Of a stretch of 55,695 nt of DNA, positions 38,318 to 46,107 are shown piece by piece. The stretch covers positions 1 through 55,695 of the forward strand of contig JBDKTA010000070.1 in the NCBI GenBank assembly GCA_039680605.1. The letters are read 5' to 3'. The notes beneath the pieces were generated by a model that did no database searches, was not told the DNA's origin, and saw nothing but the letters and a program-made list of their open reading frames with translations. Positions within the stretch are counted from its first letter, which is position 1. The number at the start of each line of letters is the position of its first letter. The translations under genes were made by a program, and so were the position numbers. The DNA comes from Planctomycetaceae bacterium. Its GTDB lineage: Bacteria; Planctomycetota; Phycisphaerae; SM23-33.

Positions 38318-39006
38318 GGCACACCCGGAATCCAGTTGCGGCAGGCTTCGTCGTACTTCCACGAGTAGCGCGCTTCGTCCAGGGCCGGTAGCGTTTCGCC
38401 CTGCTTGCGATACCAGCCGACGAACCCCTGGCCGGCGTCGGTGATGACCTTCACGTCAAAGTCACGGAACGCATCTTTCACCGCCGTTAAGGTCTCGTAC
38501 ACCGGCTGGCAGCCCCTCGTTGCCCGCTTGGGGCTGTAGTCGTGAAACACCATCAGCCCGCCGGCTTTGAGCCATTGCCACCAGGGCAAGTCCCAAACCA
38601 CCATGCCGTGATAGCCGTCGACGAACACGAGATCCAACAGCGGCCCGCTGTAGATTGACAGATAATCCCAGGAGCGCAGCTTGAGCGGCCTCACGTTGGG
38701 CCAATATCTGAGCGCCTGTTCGGCATACGAGAAGTGTTTGGCGCTTGGCGTCAGCGTCGTGATGTTCGCTTTGGGCGCGGCCTCCGCCATGACCGCCGCG
38801 CTGTAGCCGTAACAGGTGCCCAGCTCCAAAATGTGCGACTCGTAGCCGTCGCACTTGGCGGCAAGCACGAACAGCGCCGCCGCCTCGTGCCGGTCGATCT
38901 GGTTCTTGGTCGGCTCGATAGTAGAGCCCACAGCGTCCAGGGCGCGCTTGACCTTGCCATCTTGCAGTGTGGCCAGGATTTCGGCGGGCGTGCCGGTCAG
39001 GTTCAT
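38314..39006 (-). CDS. Class I SAM methyltransferase
   Basis: 230 residues with ILELGTCYGYSAAVMAEA (about 59-76), LLDLVFVDGYHGMVVWDLPWWQWLKAGGLMVFHDYSP (motifs IV-V). This is the catechol-type or class-24 methyltransferase fold. Third methyltransferase in the block. ATGA overlap with the structural-like gene at 39003. Confidence 0.82.
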   Translation of the reverse strand: MNLTGTPAEILATLQDGKVKRALDAVGSTIEPTKNQIDRHEAAALFVLAAKCDGYESHILELGTCYGYSAAVMAEAAPKANITTLTPSAKHFSYAEQALRYWPNVRPLKLRSWDYLSIYSGPLLDLVFVDGYHGMVVWDLPWWQWLKAGGLMVFHDYSPKRATRGCQPVYETLTAVKDAFRDFDVKVITDAGQGFVGWYRKQGETLPALDEARYSWKYDEACRNWIPGVP

Positions 39007-39542
39007 GCGTTGCTGACCGTCCTGACTTTTACCTGGATAGCCACAACCACGTTGTCAAGCGGATCGATGTTCTTGTTGTCGAATACGACGAACCGCTGTT
39101 GCCGCCGTCCCGTCGTCTCGGTGGGCAGCGGCGTAGTCAGGCAGTTGGTGTCGCGGAACGCGGTCAGATCGGCCAGGCCCGGCGCAAAGGTGTAGTAGCG
39201 GGTCAGGCTGGCCGCTTGCGTCGTGCCGGCTGTAGCCAGGACGCCAAGCAAAACGCCGTCATCCCGATAAGCCGCGATCTGAATCTGCCGGGTGCCAACC
39301 GTCGCCGTGGTGGTCACGGTCACACCGGCCCACAGCACTTGCCCCTCGTAATCATCGGGCACGATGTAGGTTTTGCGGTTCTTGACGCCTACATCGGTTG
39401 CAGCGGCAAGGTAGATTTCTTGCACCCGCCAGACCTCATTGGTCGCCACAACCTCGCCGTGGCACTCGTGGCCCACCTCCTGGTACATGGTCCGCATCCC
39501 GTCGGGGATGATTTCGTCTCGCTCTCGGTAGTAATCTGCCAT
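39003..39542 (-). CDS. Putative virion surface protein in the glycan block
   Basis: 179 residues, beta-rich: YIVPDDYEGQVLWAGVTVTTTATVGTRQIQIAAYRDDGVLLG. The wording is like phage decoration or fibre domains rather than enzymes. It may be the acceptor or part of the capsid that is glycosylated. RBS AGGAGGTTGAC precedes the ATG. The HNH4 unit is inserted directly upstream. Confidence 0.5.
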   Translation of the reverse strand: MADYYRERDEIIPDGMRTMYQEVGHECHGEVVATNEVWRVQEIYLAAATDVGVKNRKTYIVPDDYEGQVLWAGVTVTTTATVGTRQIQIAAYRDDGVLLGVLATAGTTQAASLTRYYTFAPGLADLTAFRDTNCLTTPLPTETTGRRQQRFVVFDNKNIDPLDNVVVAIQVKVRTVSNA

Positions 39543-39587
39543 TCTGTCAACCTCCTATTTCTTGCGCTGTCATAGGACAGCAGATAT

Positions 39588-39616
39588 TTGACAACGCGCC
39601 AATCCTATGATAGCAT
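39588..39616 (+). promoter_or_regulatory. Own promoter of HNH gene 4
   Basis: TTGACA (39588-39593), 17-base spacer, TAGCAT (39611-39616). The GATATTTGACAACG core (39583-39596) is identical to that of HNH1. It lies on the strand opposite to the late operon. Confidence 0.8.
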
Positions 39617-39648
39617 GTAACCCTACCAACAACTGGAGGCGCGTAACG

Positions 39649-40203
39649 ATGGAAGATGTTAGGGTATGCAAAAATCCAGATTGCCAATCTGGCGGAAAGC
39701 CGCAGCCGTTGTCTGCATTTCGCAAGAGCGGTAACAAGTATCGTGGGAAGTGTAAGGCGTGCGAGACAGAATATCAGCGCCAATACCGCACAACGGATGC
39801 GGGAAAGAAGGTATATACCGGCTGGAACAATAGCGATAAGGGCAAGGCGTCTATTCGCCGCTTCGACAAGAGCGAAAAGCGCCGCGATTCCCGCTTGCGC
39901 TATCGTACCGAATACCCAGATCGTTGGAAAGAGCAGTATCATCGTAACAATACCAGCGAACGGGCAAGAAAATACAGCAAGGAACGTCAAGCTAAAAAGG
40001 AATATCAGATCATAGTGGCCGCATCTGCCATAGTTGATGCAGCTATCCTGCGGGGCGAAATACCGACGCCAAAAAACTTGGCGTGCCTTGATTGTGGCAA
40101 GCGGGCGCGAGAATATCATCATCATAATGGCTACGATGATGCCCACGTGCTTGACGTTATTCCGCTCTGCCGTTCGTGCCATGCCCGCCGTCATGTTCGA
40201 TAG
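39649..40203 (+). CDS. HNH homing endonuclease 4
   Basis: 184 residues: an N-terminal Cys cluster (CKNPDC, CKACETEYQR), a basic middle, and a C-terminal HNH core (CLDCGKRAREYHHHNGYDDAHVLDVIPLCRSCHARRH). GGAGG (39635-39639) precedes ATG 39649. It is on the plus strand inside the minus-strand operon and overlaps the end of the glycosyltransferase at 40191 by 13 bases. The leader is short, unlike HNH1 and HNH2. Confidence 0.85.
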   Translation: MEDVRVCKNPDCQSGGKPQPLSAFRKSGNKYRGKCKACETEYQRQYRTTDAGKKVYTGWNNSDKGKASIRRFDKSEKRRDSRLRYRTEYPDRWKEQYHRNNTSERARKYSKERQAKKEYQIIVAASAIVDAAILRGEIPTPKNLACLDCGKRAREYHHHNGYDDAHVLDVIPLCRSCHARRHVR

Positions 40204-41840
40204 CCGTGCTCTTTTTCCCATTGTTCTACCACCGCCCATGCTGCCCTACTGTCTGAGCGGTCTATTACCTTACCTCTCCATCGCCTACTGGTCATGGGAA
40301 AATGTTTGAGCACCGCCGTTTTCTCTGCGTCGGGAATGCCCTCCATGCCGGCATACCTGACGATCAGGTTGTAAGGCCAATTCCCCAAGACGTACAGCTT
40401 GACCGGGTTGGCATACAGCGCCCGCAGCAGCGCCCCTTGATCGCGCTTGCCCCAGGCTTTCCATTCCTCGTGCCAGGCGTGAAAGAAGGCCGCCGTCCTG
40501 GCGTTGCGCTGGAAGGTAAAGACGCCCCCATTCAGTTGGATCAGCTCGCCACAGCCGATGGTGTTGAAGGTATGGTCGCACTCATCGGCGTTGTCTGACC
40601 GGCGCATCTCCCACGCGACGTGGTATTTGGCCGGGTTTTTGCAGATGACCATATCCCAACCGTCCATCAGGGCTTGCCACAGGAACGACGGGTCTTGCTG
40701 TAGCTCGGTGTCGCTGTCCATGTAGCCGATGTATTCCCACTCTGCCGGCGCCAGGTCATAGATCAGCGTCTTGGCGTGCCTGCCGCCAATGTCAACGTCC
40801 GGGCATTGGATGAACACATCCTCGCCCGCGTCAAGCGGCTCTGTGCCGATGACCGCGACCTCGATCCCCTTGGCGTGCTGCTTGAACGATGCAATCGCCG
40901 CTTTTGCGCACTCCCTGGACGGACCGCCATAGGCGACATAGACGACGCCGCGCCGGCCATGGCGGTCGCTCTCGATATGCTGTTCAAGGCTCATTTGGGC
41001 CAGGGCGATCTGGTGGTCGTTGGCCCACGAGTCGGCGGTATAGCCTTCGACGGCATGGCGCAGCGCCCCCCGGTCGCTGTCCGTTTTCAGCGCCTCTTTC
41101 AGCGCCCGGCACATGTCGCCGTAATCGCCGGCCTCGTAGCGGTGGACGCCGGGCATGTCGGGCAGGTCGTCAAGCATCCCGACGCCCTTGGGGATGACAA
41201 CGGGCACGCCGCAGGCCAGCGCCTCAAGCGGCGGCATGGGCACGCCTTCGACGGTGCTGGTACACAGAAACACGTCCAGGCTGTTGTACCAGGCCGGCAG
41301 CGCCTCCCATTCCAGCGTCTCGGTATCGACCGGCCAGCCCTTGCCGATGGCCTTGACGGCCCACTTGCCGGACCTGTCGCCGGCCAATTTCGCCACGAGC
41401 TTTTCGCCCTTGCGCCCGCCGGGGTGGACGTAGCCGGCAACGCCGATCACTGGCTTGTCGTTCTTGGCGCGCTCCGTAATCACGAACTGCGGGTCAATCG
41501 GCGGCTTGGGGCACAACGCGACCGGGCCATACTCTGACAACTCGGCCAGGTACTGGCGGGCAGCGGTGATGCGCATGTCCACATTATTGCAGGCCAGCTC
41601 CCACCAAAAGTGCTTCCACGGGACGTGCGTCTCGTGGTGAGTGAACCAGGCCGCGACCGGGGTCACGTGCCAATCGCTGAACTTTTCGGCAAATTCGACG
41701 TAGCAGATAAAGTAGGTGATGTCGGCTTGCCCATTCGGCGTGCGGGTGTATGTCCAGCCGGTCGTATCGGCCAGGATGCGCGCCAGCCGGTCAAGGACCG
41801 TGCCCTTGCCGATGCCAGAGTAGACGATGTTGGCGTTCAA
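40191..41840 (-). CDS. Two-domain glycosyltransferase (GT-B plus GT-A)
   Basis: 549 residues. The first 310 form a GT4-like GT-B domain (PVIGVAGYVHPGGRKGEKL, LDVFLCTSTVEGVPMPPLEALACGVPVV). The remainder is a GT-A domain with YIGYMDSDTELQQD (DSD metal motif), QLNGGVFTFQRN and RDQGALLRALYANPVKL. TTG 41840 is chosen because of GGAG seven bases ahead and the 4-base overlap with the upstream stop. Fused transferases of this kind add two sugars in sequence. Confidence 0.82.
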   Translation of the reverse strand: MNANIVYSGIGKGTVLDRLARILADTTGWTYTRTPNGQADITYFICYVEFAEKFSDWHVTPVAAWFTHHETHVPWKHFWWELACNNVDMRITAARQYLAELSEYGPVALCPKPPIDPQFVITERAKNDKPVIGVAGYVHPGGRKGEKLVAKLAGDRSGKWAVKAIGKGWPVDTETLEWEALPAWYNSLDVFLCTSTVEGVPMPPLEALACGVPVVIPKGVGMLDDLPDMPGVHRYEAGDYGDMCRALKEALKTDSDRGALRHAVEGYTADSWANDHQIALAQMSLEQHIESDRHGRRGVVYVAYGGPSRECAKAAIASFKQHAKGIEVAVIGTEPLDAGEDVFIQCPDVDIGGRHAKTLIYDLAPAEWEYIGYMDSDTELQQDPSFLWQALMDGWDMVICKNPAKYHVAWEMRRSDNADECDHTFNTIGCGELIQLNGGVFTFQRNARTAAFFHAWHEEWKAWGKRDQGALLRALYANPVKLYVLGNWPYNLIVRYAGMEGIPDAEKTAVLKHFPMTSRRWRGKVIDRSDSRAAWAVVEQWEKEHGYRT

Positions 41841-42154
41841 GATGTCGCTCCAATCGCTCGCTGATTGCGTCGGGCCTTCGCCTCTGCAAATCGCGCCTGA
41901 TAATCCTTGACCATCATGGAAATCGCATCTTCTATGCTCGCGCCAGTCCATGACCCGTCAGTCGATACCCCCATCCGCCCCATCTCTCGAAACTCTCCGA
42001 CGGTGAAAGCCCTTAATGGCGCATAATCCCGCGCCTCTGGGTGTCGCTCAAGAATCTTAAGCAGCTTTTCACGGGCAAGCTCACCCTCTGGTTTTCCGGC
42101 TTGGTCCTCCGCCAGCCTTGCGAGTGCCAGCGCCTTTCTCTTCCAGGCGTTCAT
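41837..42154 (-). CDS. Hypothetical helical protein
   Basis: 105 residues, helical (KRKALALARLAEDQAGKPEGELAREKLLKIL), ending with AEAKARRNQR. Start by ATGA overlap with the next gene. No family recognised. Confidence 0.5.
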   Translation of the reverse strand: MNAWKRKALALARLAEDQAGKPEGELAREKLLKILERHPEARDYAPLRAFTVGEFREMGRMGVSTDGSWTGASIEDAISMMVKDYQARFAEAKARRNQRAIGATS

Positions 42155-42339
42155 TTCTCCCCTTTCGTATCCTGCAACTTCTTGCATTGTTCACAAGTAA
42201 CGTTGTCTGGATCAGTGGTTGCCTGCAATGCGTATTTGCCACAGAGACAAAGAGGGTCAAATATGCCGTTAACATAATGAACCGGCCAGTCGGCATCAAA
42301 CTTGAACGCCTTGGTAGTGGTAAGGGTTATTGTCGCCAT
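42151..42339 (-). CDS. Zinc-binding mini-protein
   Basis: 62 residues with CLCG (near 33) and CEQC (near 50), one predicted zinc site. GGGGAGA precedes ATG 42339. Its end overlaps the next start. Function unknown. Confidence 0.5.
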   Translation of the reverse strand: MATITLTTTKAFKFDADWPVHYVNGIFDPLCLCGKYALQATTDPDNVTCEQCKKLQDTKGEK

Positions 42340-42349
42340 CTCTCCCCTT

Positions 42350-42979
42350 TCATGCTTTCGCCGCGCCGAATCGGTGTGTCACCAACTCGCCGCCATTGTA
42401 CGCCCGCCCGAGCAGCCACGTTCTCACCGGCTCGCGGCCCAGCGCCCGAATCAGCGCGCCTTGATCCATCGTGCCGAACCGCGCCCACTCTTCACGCCAT
42501 GCCTGAAAGAATGCGCGGGTCTGGTCTGTTTTGCGTGCGAAAAAGACGCCGCCCTGTAGCTGCAACGGCCTGGGGTTGTCCATCAGGGTCAGCTCGCGGT
42601 CAGCGTCTGAGACGTGCCACAGCAGGCGGGTTTCCTGGTTGTCGCTTGGGGTGATGACCAAATCCCAGCCATCGGCCAGGATGTCGAATCCGGCCATGAG
42701 CGGGCCGTTGACGCGGGTGTCGGCGTCGAGGTACAGAAAGCGATCCCACGGCGATAACTGGTCAACGTGCAGCTTTGCCCGCCGCGCTCCCCAGCCCTCG
42801 TCGCCGCCAAAGCGCATGATGTGATCCGCGCCTTTCATGGCCCGGGCGTCGGTGATGCACAGGACCGGCAGCCGCTTGTTGTGCCGCTTCAGGCTGGCTA
42901 TGCTTGCGGCGGCTTCGGCCTGGGCTGCCGTGCCATAGGCGATGTACACTACGCCGTGATCCACCGTATCAATCGCCAC
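42350..42979 (-). CDS. GT-A glycosyltransferase
   Basis: 209 residues: VVYIAYGTAAQAEAAASIASLKRHNKRLPVLCI, then WDRFLYLDADTRVNGPL (DxD, DAD) and LQLQGGVFFARKTDQTRAFFQAWREEW with MDQGALIRALGREPV. This matches the C-terminal domain of the enzyme at 40191. GTG 42979 is chosen; it overlaps the upstream stop. The ribosome site is weak, so the start is uncertain. Confidence 0.72.
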   Translation of the reverse strand: MAIDTVDHGVVYIAYGTAAQAEAAASIASLKRHNKRLPVLCITDARAMKGADHIMRFGGDEGWGARRAKLHVDQLSPWDRFLYLDADTRVNGPLMAGFDILADGWDLVITPSDNQETRLLWHVSDADRELTLMDNPRPLQLQGGVFFARKTDQTRAFFQAWREEWARFGTMDQGALIRALGREPVRTWLLGRAYNGGELVTHRFGAAKA

Positions 42980-43283
42980 CAGTCCTGTACTGCGCCCGGA
43001 ATGTGGGCGTGATGATCGGAGGCTCTGAATAGGGCACGATCTCGGGCCAGTCAGGGTGCTCAAATATCAGGGCGATGACTTGCCTGATATAGTCATAATA
43101 GGCAGTAATGAACCGTGTACCCTCTGGCAATCCGTTGACGCATTCCATGGCCCTATCTTTGCCAACATGCCATCCGGTTGTCAACATGCCTTGTAGCAGT
43201 TCTGGCGATACAAGTACTATCTTTCGCCGTGTAGGTTGCGATATGTCTAGTCGCCACGGGAGCATTTTCCACGTCTTGTCCAT
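42969..43283 (-). CDS. Hypothetical protein
   Basis: 104 residues (RRKIVLVSPELLQGMLTTGWHVGKDRAMECVNGLPEGTRFITAYYD). Soluble, mixed fold, no motif recognised. GAAAGGGCC precedes the ATG. Overlaps the transferase start by 11 bases. Confidence 0.5.
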   Translation of the reverse strand: MDKTWKMLPWRLDISQPTRRKIVLVSPELLQGMLTTGWHVGKDRAMECVNGLPEGTRFITAYYDYIRQVIALIFEHPDWPEIVPYSEPPIITPTFRAQYRTGGD

Positions 43284-43294
43284 GATGGCCCTTT

Positions 43295-43630
43295 CTATGC
43301 CGTGATCTGAGTCGGGCACGGTATCCACCCATTGCGGAACAGGACATCTACCAGGGCCAAGGCCAATAGATCCAATTCGTCTTCATGTTCACTGCCGGTC
43401 AGCGCCTTCAGTTTTAGTGCGCTGGCAATACCGTGCAAAACCTCGTGCATGATGGTATGCCACAGATCTTCATTTCCGCGCCCGTTGTCATAAATACGGA
43501 TAGTGCGTGTCCAGAAATCGATTTGGCCCCACAGTGATTCGCGCCTGAAGAGGTCTACATCGGAGGGCTTGTCTACATATTCAACTCCATAAACAAGGCC
43601 CAAGATGTTGATAGCTTGTGGTTTTTCCAT
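43295..43630 (-). CDS. Putative HExxH zinc metallopeptidase
   Basis: 111 residues with WHTIMHEVLHGIASAL (HEVLH, about 57-61), a gluzincin-type active site, and EDELDLLALALVDVLFRNGWIP after it. The pattern fits short SprT/ImmA-like phage peptidases. Target unknown; could process a virion or host protein. AAAGG precedes ATG 43630. Confidence 0.65.
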   Translation of the reverse strand: MEKPQAINILGLVYGVEYVDKPSDVDLFRRESLWGQIDFWTRTIRIYDNGRGNEDLWHTIMHEVLHGIASALKLKALTGSEHEDELDLLALALVDVLFRNGWIPCPTQITA

Positions 43631-43641
43631 CGCTTTCCTTT

Positions 43642-44283
43642 CTACGCTGTGGTCGGCGCCCATTGGCCTGTCCAGGTCACCGGCAGGGCCAGCGTCAGCG
43701 GCTTGACCCGGTACAACGCCCGCAGGAATGATAGCCGGTCCATCTTGCCGTTCGACTCGCCGTCCCAAATCTCAAGCAGCGTCCTTGTCTCAGGGCACCT
43801 GCGCATGAATACCAGCCGGGTGTCGTACATTGGCACGCGCAGGTCACGGATGATCGACTTGGTGCGCTCGCGCTCTTCGTCGGTGCCCTCGTTCATGGCC
43901 AGCTCACGGTAATCCCACAACGGCGCGGCGACCTGCCATTTGTTCAAGAATGAGAAGCCGGCCCCTAGCAGGTGGCGAGGGGTGGCGGCGCGGGTATCCC
44001 AGAAGCAGGTTTTCTCCCAGCGCAGCTCATACTTGCCGGGGTTGGCCCATTCGACCTTGACCTCTTCGTAGCTGGCCGATCCCCAAAAGACCATAACGCC
44101 CGCCGTGCCCGCCGGCTCTTCGGCTTGCATCGCTTGGGGGTAGGGCACGACGGCAGAGCCTTCGGCGATCCATGCTTGGGCGGTTTGCTTGCCGACCTGG
44201 ACCCAATCGCCGGGCCAGCGGTCAATCGACTGGCCGCCGGCGCTGATCCTTTTCGGCTTGGTGAGTTGTAACCAGACTGGCAC
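43642..44283 (-). CDS. Hypothetical protein with a glycosyltransferase-like C-terminus
   Basis: 213 residues. The end (TRLVFMRRCPETRTLLEIW ... KMDRLSFLRALYRVKPLTLAL) lines up with the ends of the GT-A domains at 40191 and 42350. The DxD motif is missing, so it is probably inactive or a scaffold. GTG 44283 fits AAAGGAG five bases ahead. ATG 44298 is an alternative. Confidence 0.6.
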   Translation of the reverse strand: MPVWLQLTKPKRISAGGQSIDRWPGDWVQVGKQTAQAWIAEGSAVVPYPQAMQAEEPAGTAGVMVFWGSASYEEVKVEWANPGKYELRWEKTCFWDTRAATPRHLLGAGFSFLNKWQVAAPLWDYRELAMNEGTDEERERTKSIIRDLRVPMYDTRLVFMRRCPETRTLLEIWDGESNGKMDRLSFLRALYRVKPLTLALPVTWTGQWAPTTA

Positions 44284-44300
44284 GGTTGCTCCTTTCATGT

Positions 44301-44335
44301 GGGGGGCCGGGTGAAAGGAGAAGCCCCGGCCCCCC
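44301..44335. other. 11-bp GC hairpin after the capsid genes
   Basis: GGGGGGCCGGG (44301-44311) pairs perfectly with CCCGGCCCCCC (44325-44335); loop 13 bases. No T-run follows leftward. It lies after the gene at 44363 and before the glycan block, where it could protect or cut the capsid mRNA or lower read-through. Confidence 0.7.
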
Positions 44336-44362
44336 ATTGCCAACGCGATCCGCGCTTTGGCC

Positions 44363-44797
44363 TTAGTGGACGATTTCGTCCCACTCCGTTATACCGACGG
44401 GCAGGTAGCGCCCGACGATGCCATAGACGACGACGCTGTAGACGTTGCCGCCCGCGCCGCCGTTGGTGGTCTGGACGCGGATGAAGTCAAAGCCACCATC
44501 CACGTCAAGCTCTTCGGTGCGCAGCTCGATCCCAACGGCGTTGCTGTCGTCGCCGCCGTTCAGTTGGGTGATCGCCTTGCCGGTGACGAACTTTGCGCCG
44601 GTGCCGGCCACATCGGTTGCTTGCCAGATCGCCACGTCGAGGGGGTTGACCATGTTGCCGGTCAGGATCTCGACGAACACCCGATGGTAGGTCGCCACCG
44701 ACACCCACGGCGTCGAGATGACGCCGGCCTTGGCGATCGGGTAAAGGGTTGCCAGTTTTTCGTGAACTTCCGAGAACTCTTCGGTATATGCAGGCAT
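44363..44797 (-). CDS. Putative head decoration/structural protein
   Basis: 144 residues, beta-rich (VDGGFDFIRVQTTNGGAGGNVYSVVVYGIVGRYLPVGITEWDEIVH). It follows the major capsid gene, where decoration proteins lie. AGGAGGATAAC precedes ATG 44797. Assignment by position. Confidence 0.55.
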   Translation of the reverse strand: MPAYTEEFSEVHEKLATLYPIAKAGVISTPWVSVATYHRVFVEILTGNMVNPLDVAIWQATDVAGTGAKFVTGKAITQLNGGDDSNAVGIELRTEELDVDGGFDFIRVQTTNGGAGGNVYSVVVYGIVGRYLPVGITEWDEIVH

Positions 44798-44806
44798 GTT
44801 ATCCTC

Positions 44807-46105
44807 CTAGCTGCCCGTCGCGGCGTCAAGGATGACGAACGGCGAGATTTGCGTGGTTCCGTCGCTCAACCGGAGCGGCTGGGACAGCCATTCCTGCCCG
44901 TCGACGCGATGTACCGCCCGCCAGGTGGTCAGGTCATAGCGGAACTTGTAGTGCTTCGAGGCGTCGATGGTCGTTGCCTGGCGGTCGCCGACGAGGTAGT
45001 ACCGGCAATCGGCCAGGATGATGTCGCCGCGGTTGCCCAGCAGCGGGCAGTGCTCGTTGTAGAACACCGGATAGCCGAACAGCGTGCCAGGCATACCGTC
45101 GCGGGCGTTCGGGATGAACACATAGGACGGGTTGCCGGCCGGGCCGTTCAGTTGGAGCAGGGACGGCAGCGCCGACTTGGTGATGAACCAAACCGGGTTT
45201 CCGTAGCTGTGTTCCAGCATGTTGATGATGTCGACCAGGCCGATAGCGCCCACAACGGCCCTGCCCTGGGCGAACGTACCGGGCGCGCCAATGATGCCCA
45301 TCGGTTGGCCGGCGCCGGTGCCGTTGATGAACGCCTCTTCCTCGTACCAGGAGATCGAGCCGGTGAAGAGCTGCGACAGCAGCGCCTCCAAGGATACGGC
45401 GGAATCCTCAAGCAGCTCGTCTGACGCTTCGGTCAGGCACACCAGCTTGTGGGCCACGAGGTTGATCTGGCGGAACTGCGGATCGGATTCGTCCTTGTAG
45501 GCCGCCTCTTCGGTCCAGTGGCCAAGGACGCCGCCGAACCATGCCGGGCGTCCGGCCGTGGTGTTGGTCTGGTCCAGGACGGGCCATTGAATCTGGCGCC
45601 GCCGCATCGGGACGATGGTTGCCCGCGGGCGGACCTGGAGATCGGGCGCGGGCAGCTTCAACAGCTCGGCCCGCTGCTCGACCGGGACCAGGAAGCCGCC
45701 GGACGCGCCGACGTTCTCTACCAGGTCCTTCGTTTCCTTGCTCTCCCAACCCTCTTTCATCTGGGTTGGCGGCTCGCTGTTGTCCTGAAACGAGGTCAGG
45801 CGCGGGTCGTAGCGGCCTTTGAATGAGGCCGCATGGACGCCGGTCAGCATCTCGCCGAGCGACTTCCAGGTCTTGGGACCCGGCGCGCTCTTGGTCTGGC
45901 CCATGGTCAACAGGTCTTGGCGGCTGCGCTCCAGATCGCCGATAGCGGCGGCCTTTTCGCGGAGTGCCTTGACCTCGACCACGAGGGCCAGGAATTTGGC
46001 GTTTTCCTCACCGCTCGCGTCCGTCTTGGCGGCCAGGGCTTCGGCCTCGGCCATCTTCAGACTTGCGGCGGCCAGGAGATCGGTCTGAGAAGTGCTCAGA
46101 TTCAT
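44807..46105 (-). CDS. HK97-type major capsid protein
   Basis: 432 residues. An N-terminal coiled-coil delta domain (LLAAASLKMAEAEALAAKTDASGEENAKFLALVVEVKALREKAAAI), removed by the protease in HK97-like phages, precedes the capsid fold (GGFLVPVEQRAELLKLPAPDLQVRPRATIVPM, ASDELLEDSAVSLEALL, GTGAGQPMGIIGAPGTF). ATG 46105 fits GGAGG seven bases ahead better than GTG 46111. Confidence 0.92.
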   Translation of the reverse strand: MNLSTSQTDLLAAASLKMAEAEALAAKTDASGEENAKFLALVVEVKALREKAAAIGDLERSRQDLLTMGQTKSAPGPKTWKSLGEMLTGVHAASFKGRYDPRLTSFQDNSEPPTQMKEGWESKETKDLVENVGASGGFLVPVEQRAELLKLPAPDLQVRPRATIVPMRRRQIQWPVLDQTNTTAGRPAWFGGVLGHWTEEAAYKDESDPQFRQINLVAHKLVCLTEASDELLEDSAVSLEALLSQLFTGSISWYEEEAFINGTGAGQPMGIIGAPGTFAQGRAVVGAIGLVDIINMLEHSYGNPVWFITKSALPSLLQLNGPAGNPSYVFIPNARDGMPGTLFGYPVFYNEHCPLLGNRGDIILADCRYYLVGDRQATTIDASKHYKFRYDLTTWRAVHRVDGQEWLSQPLRLSDGTTQISPFVILDAATGS

Positions 46106-46107
46106 AG

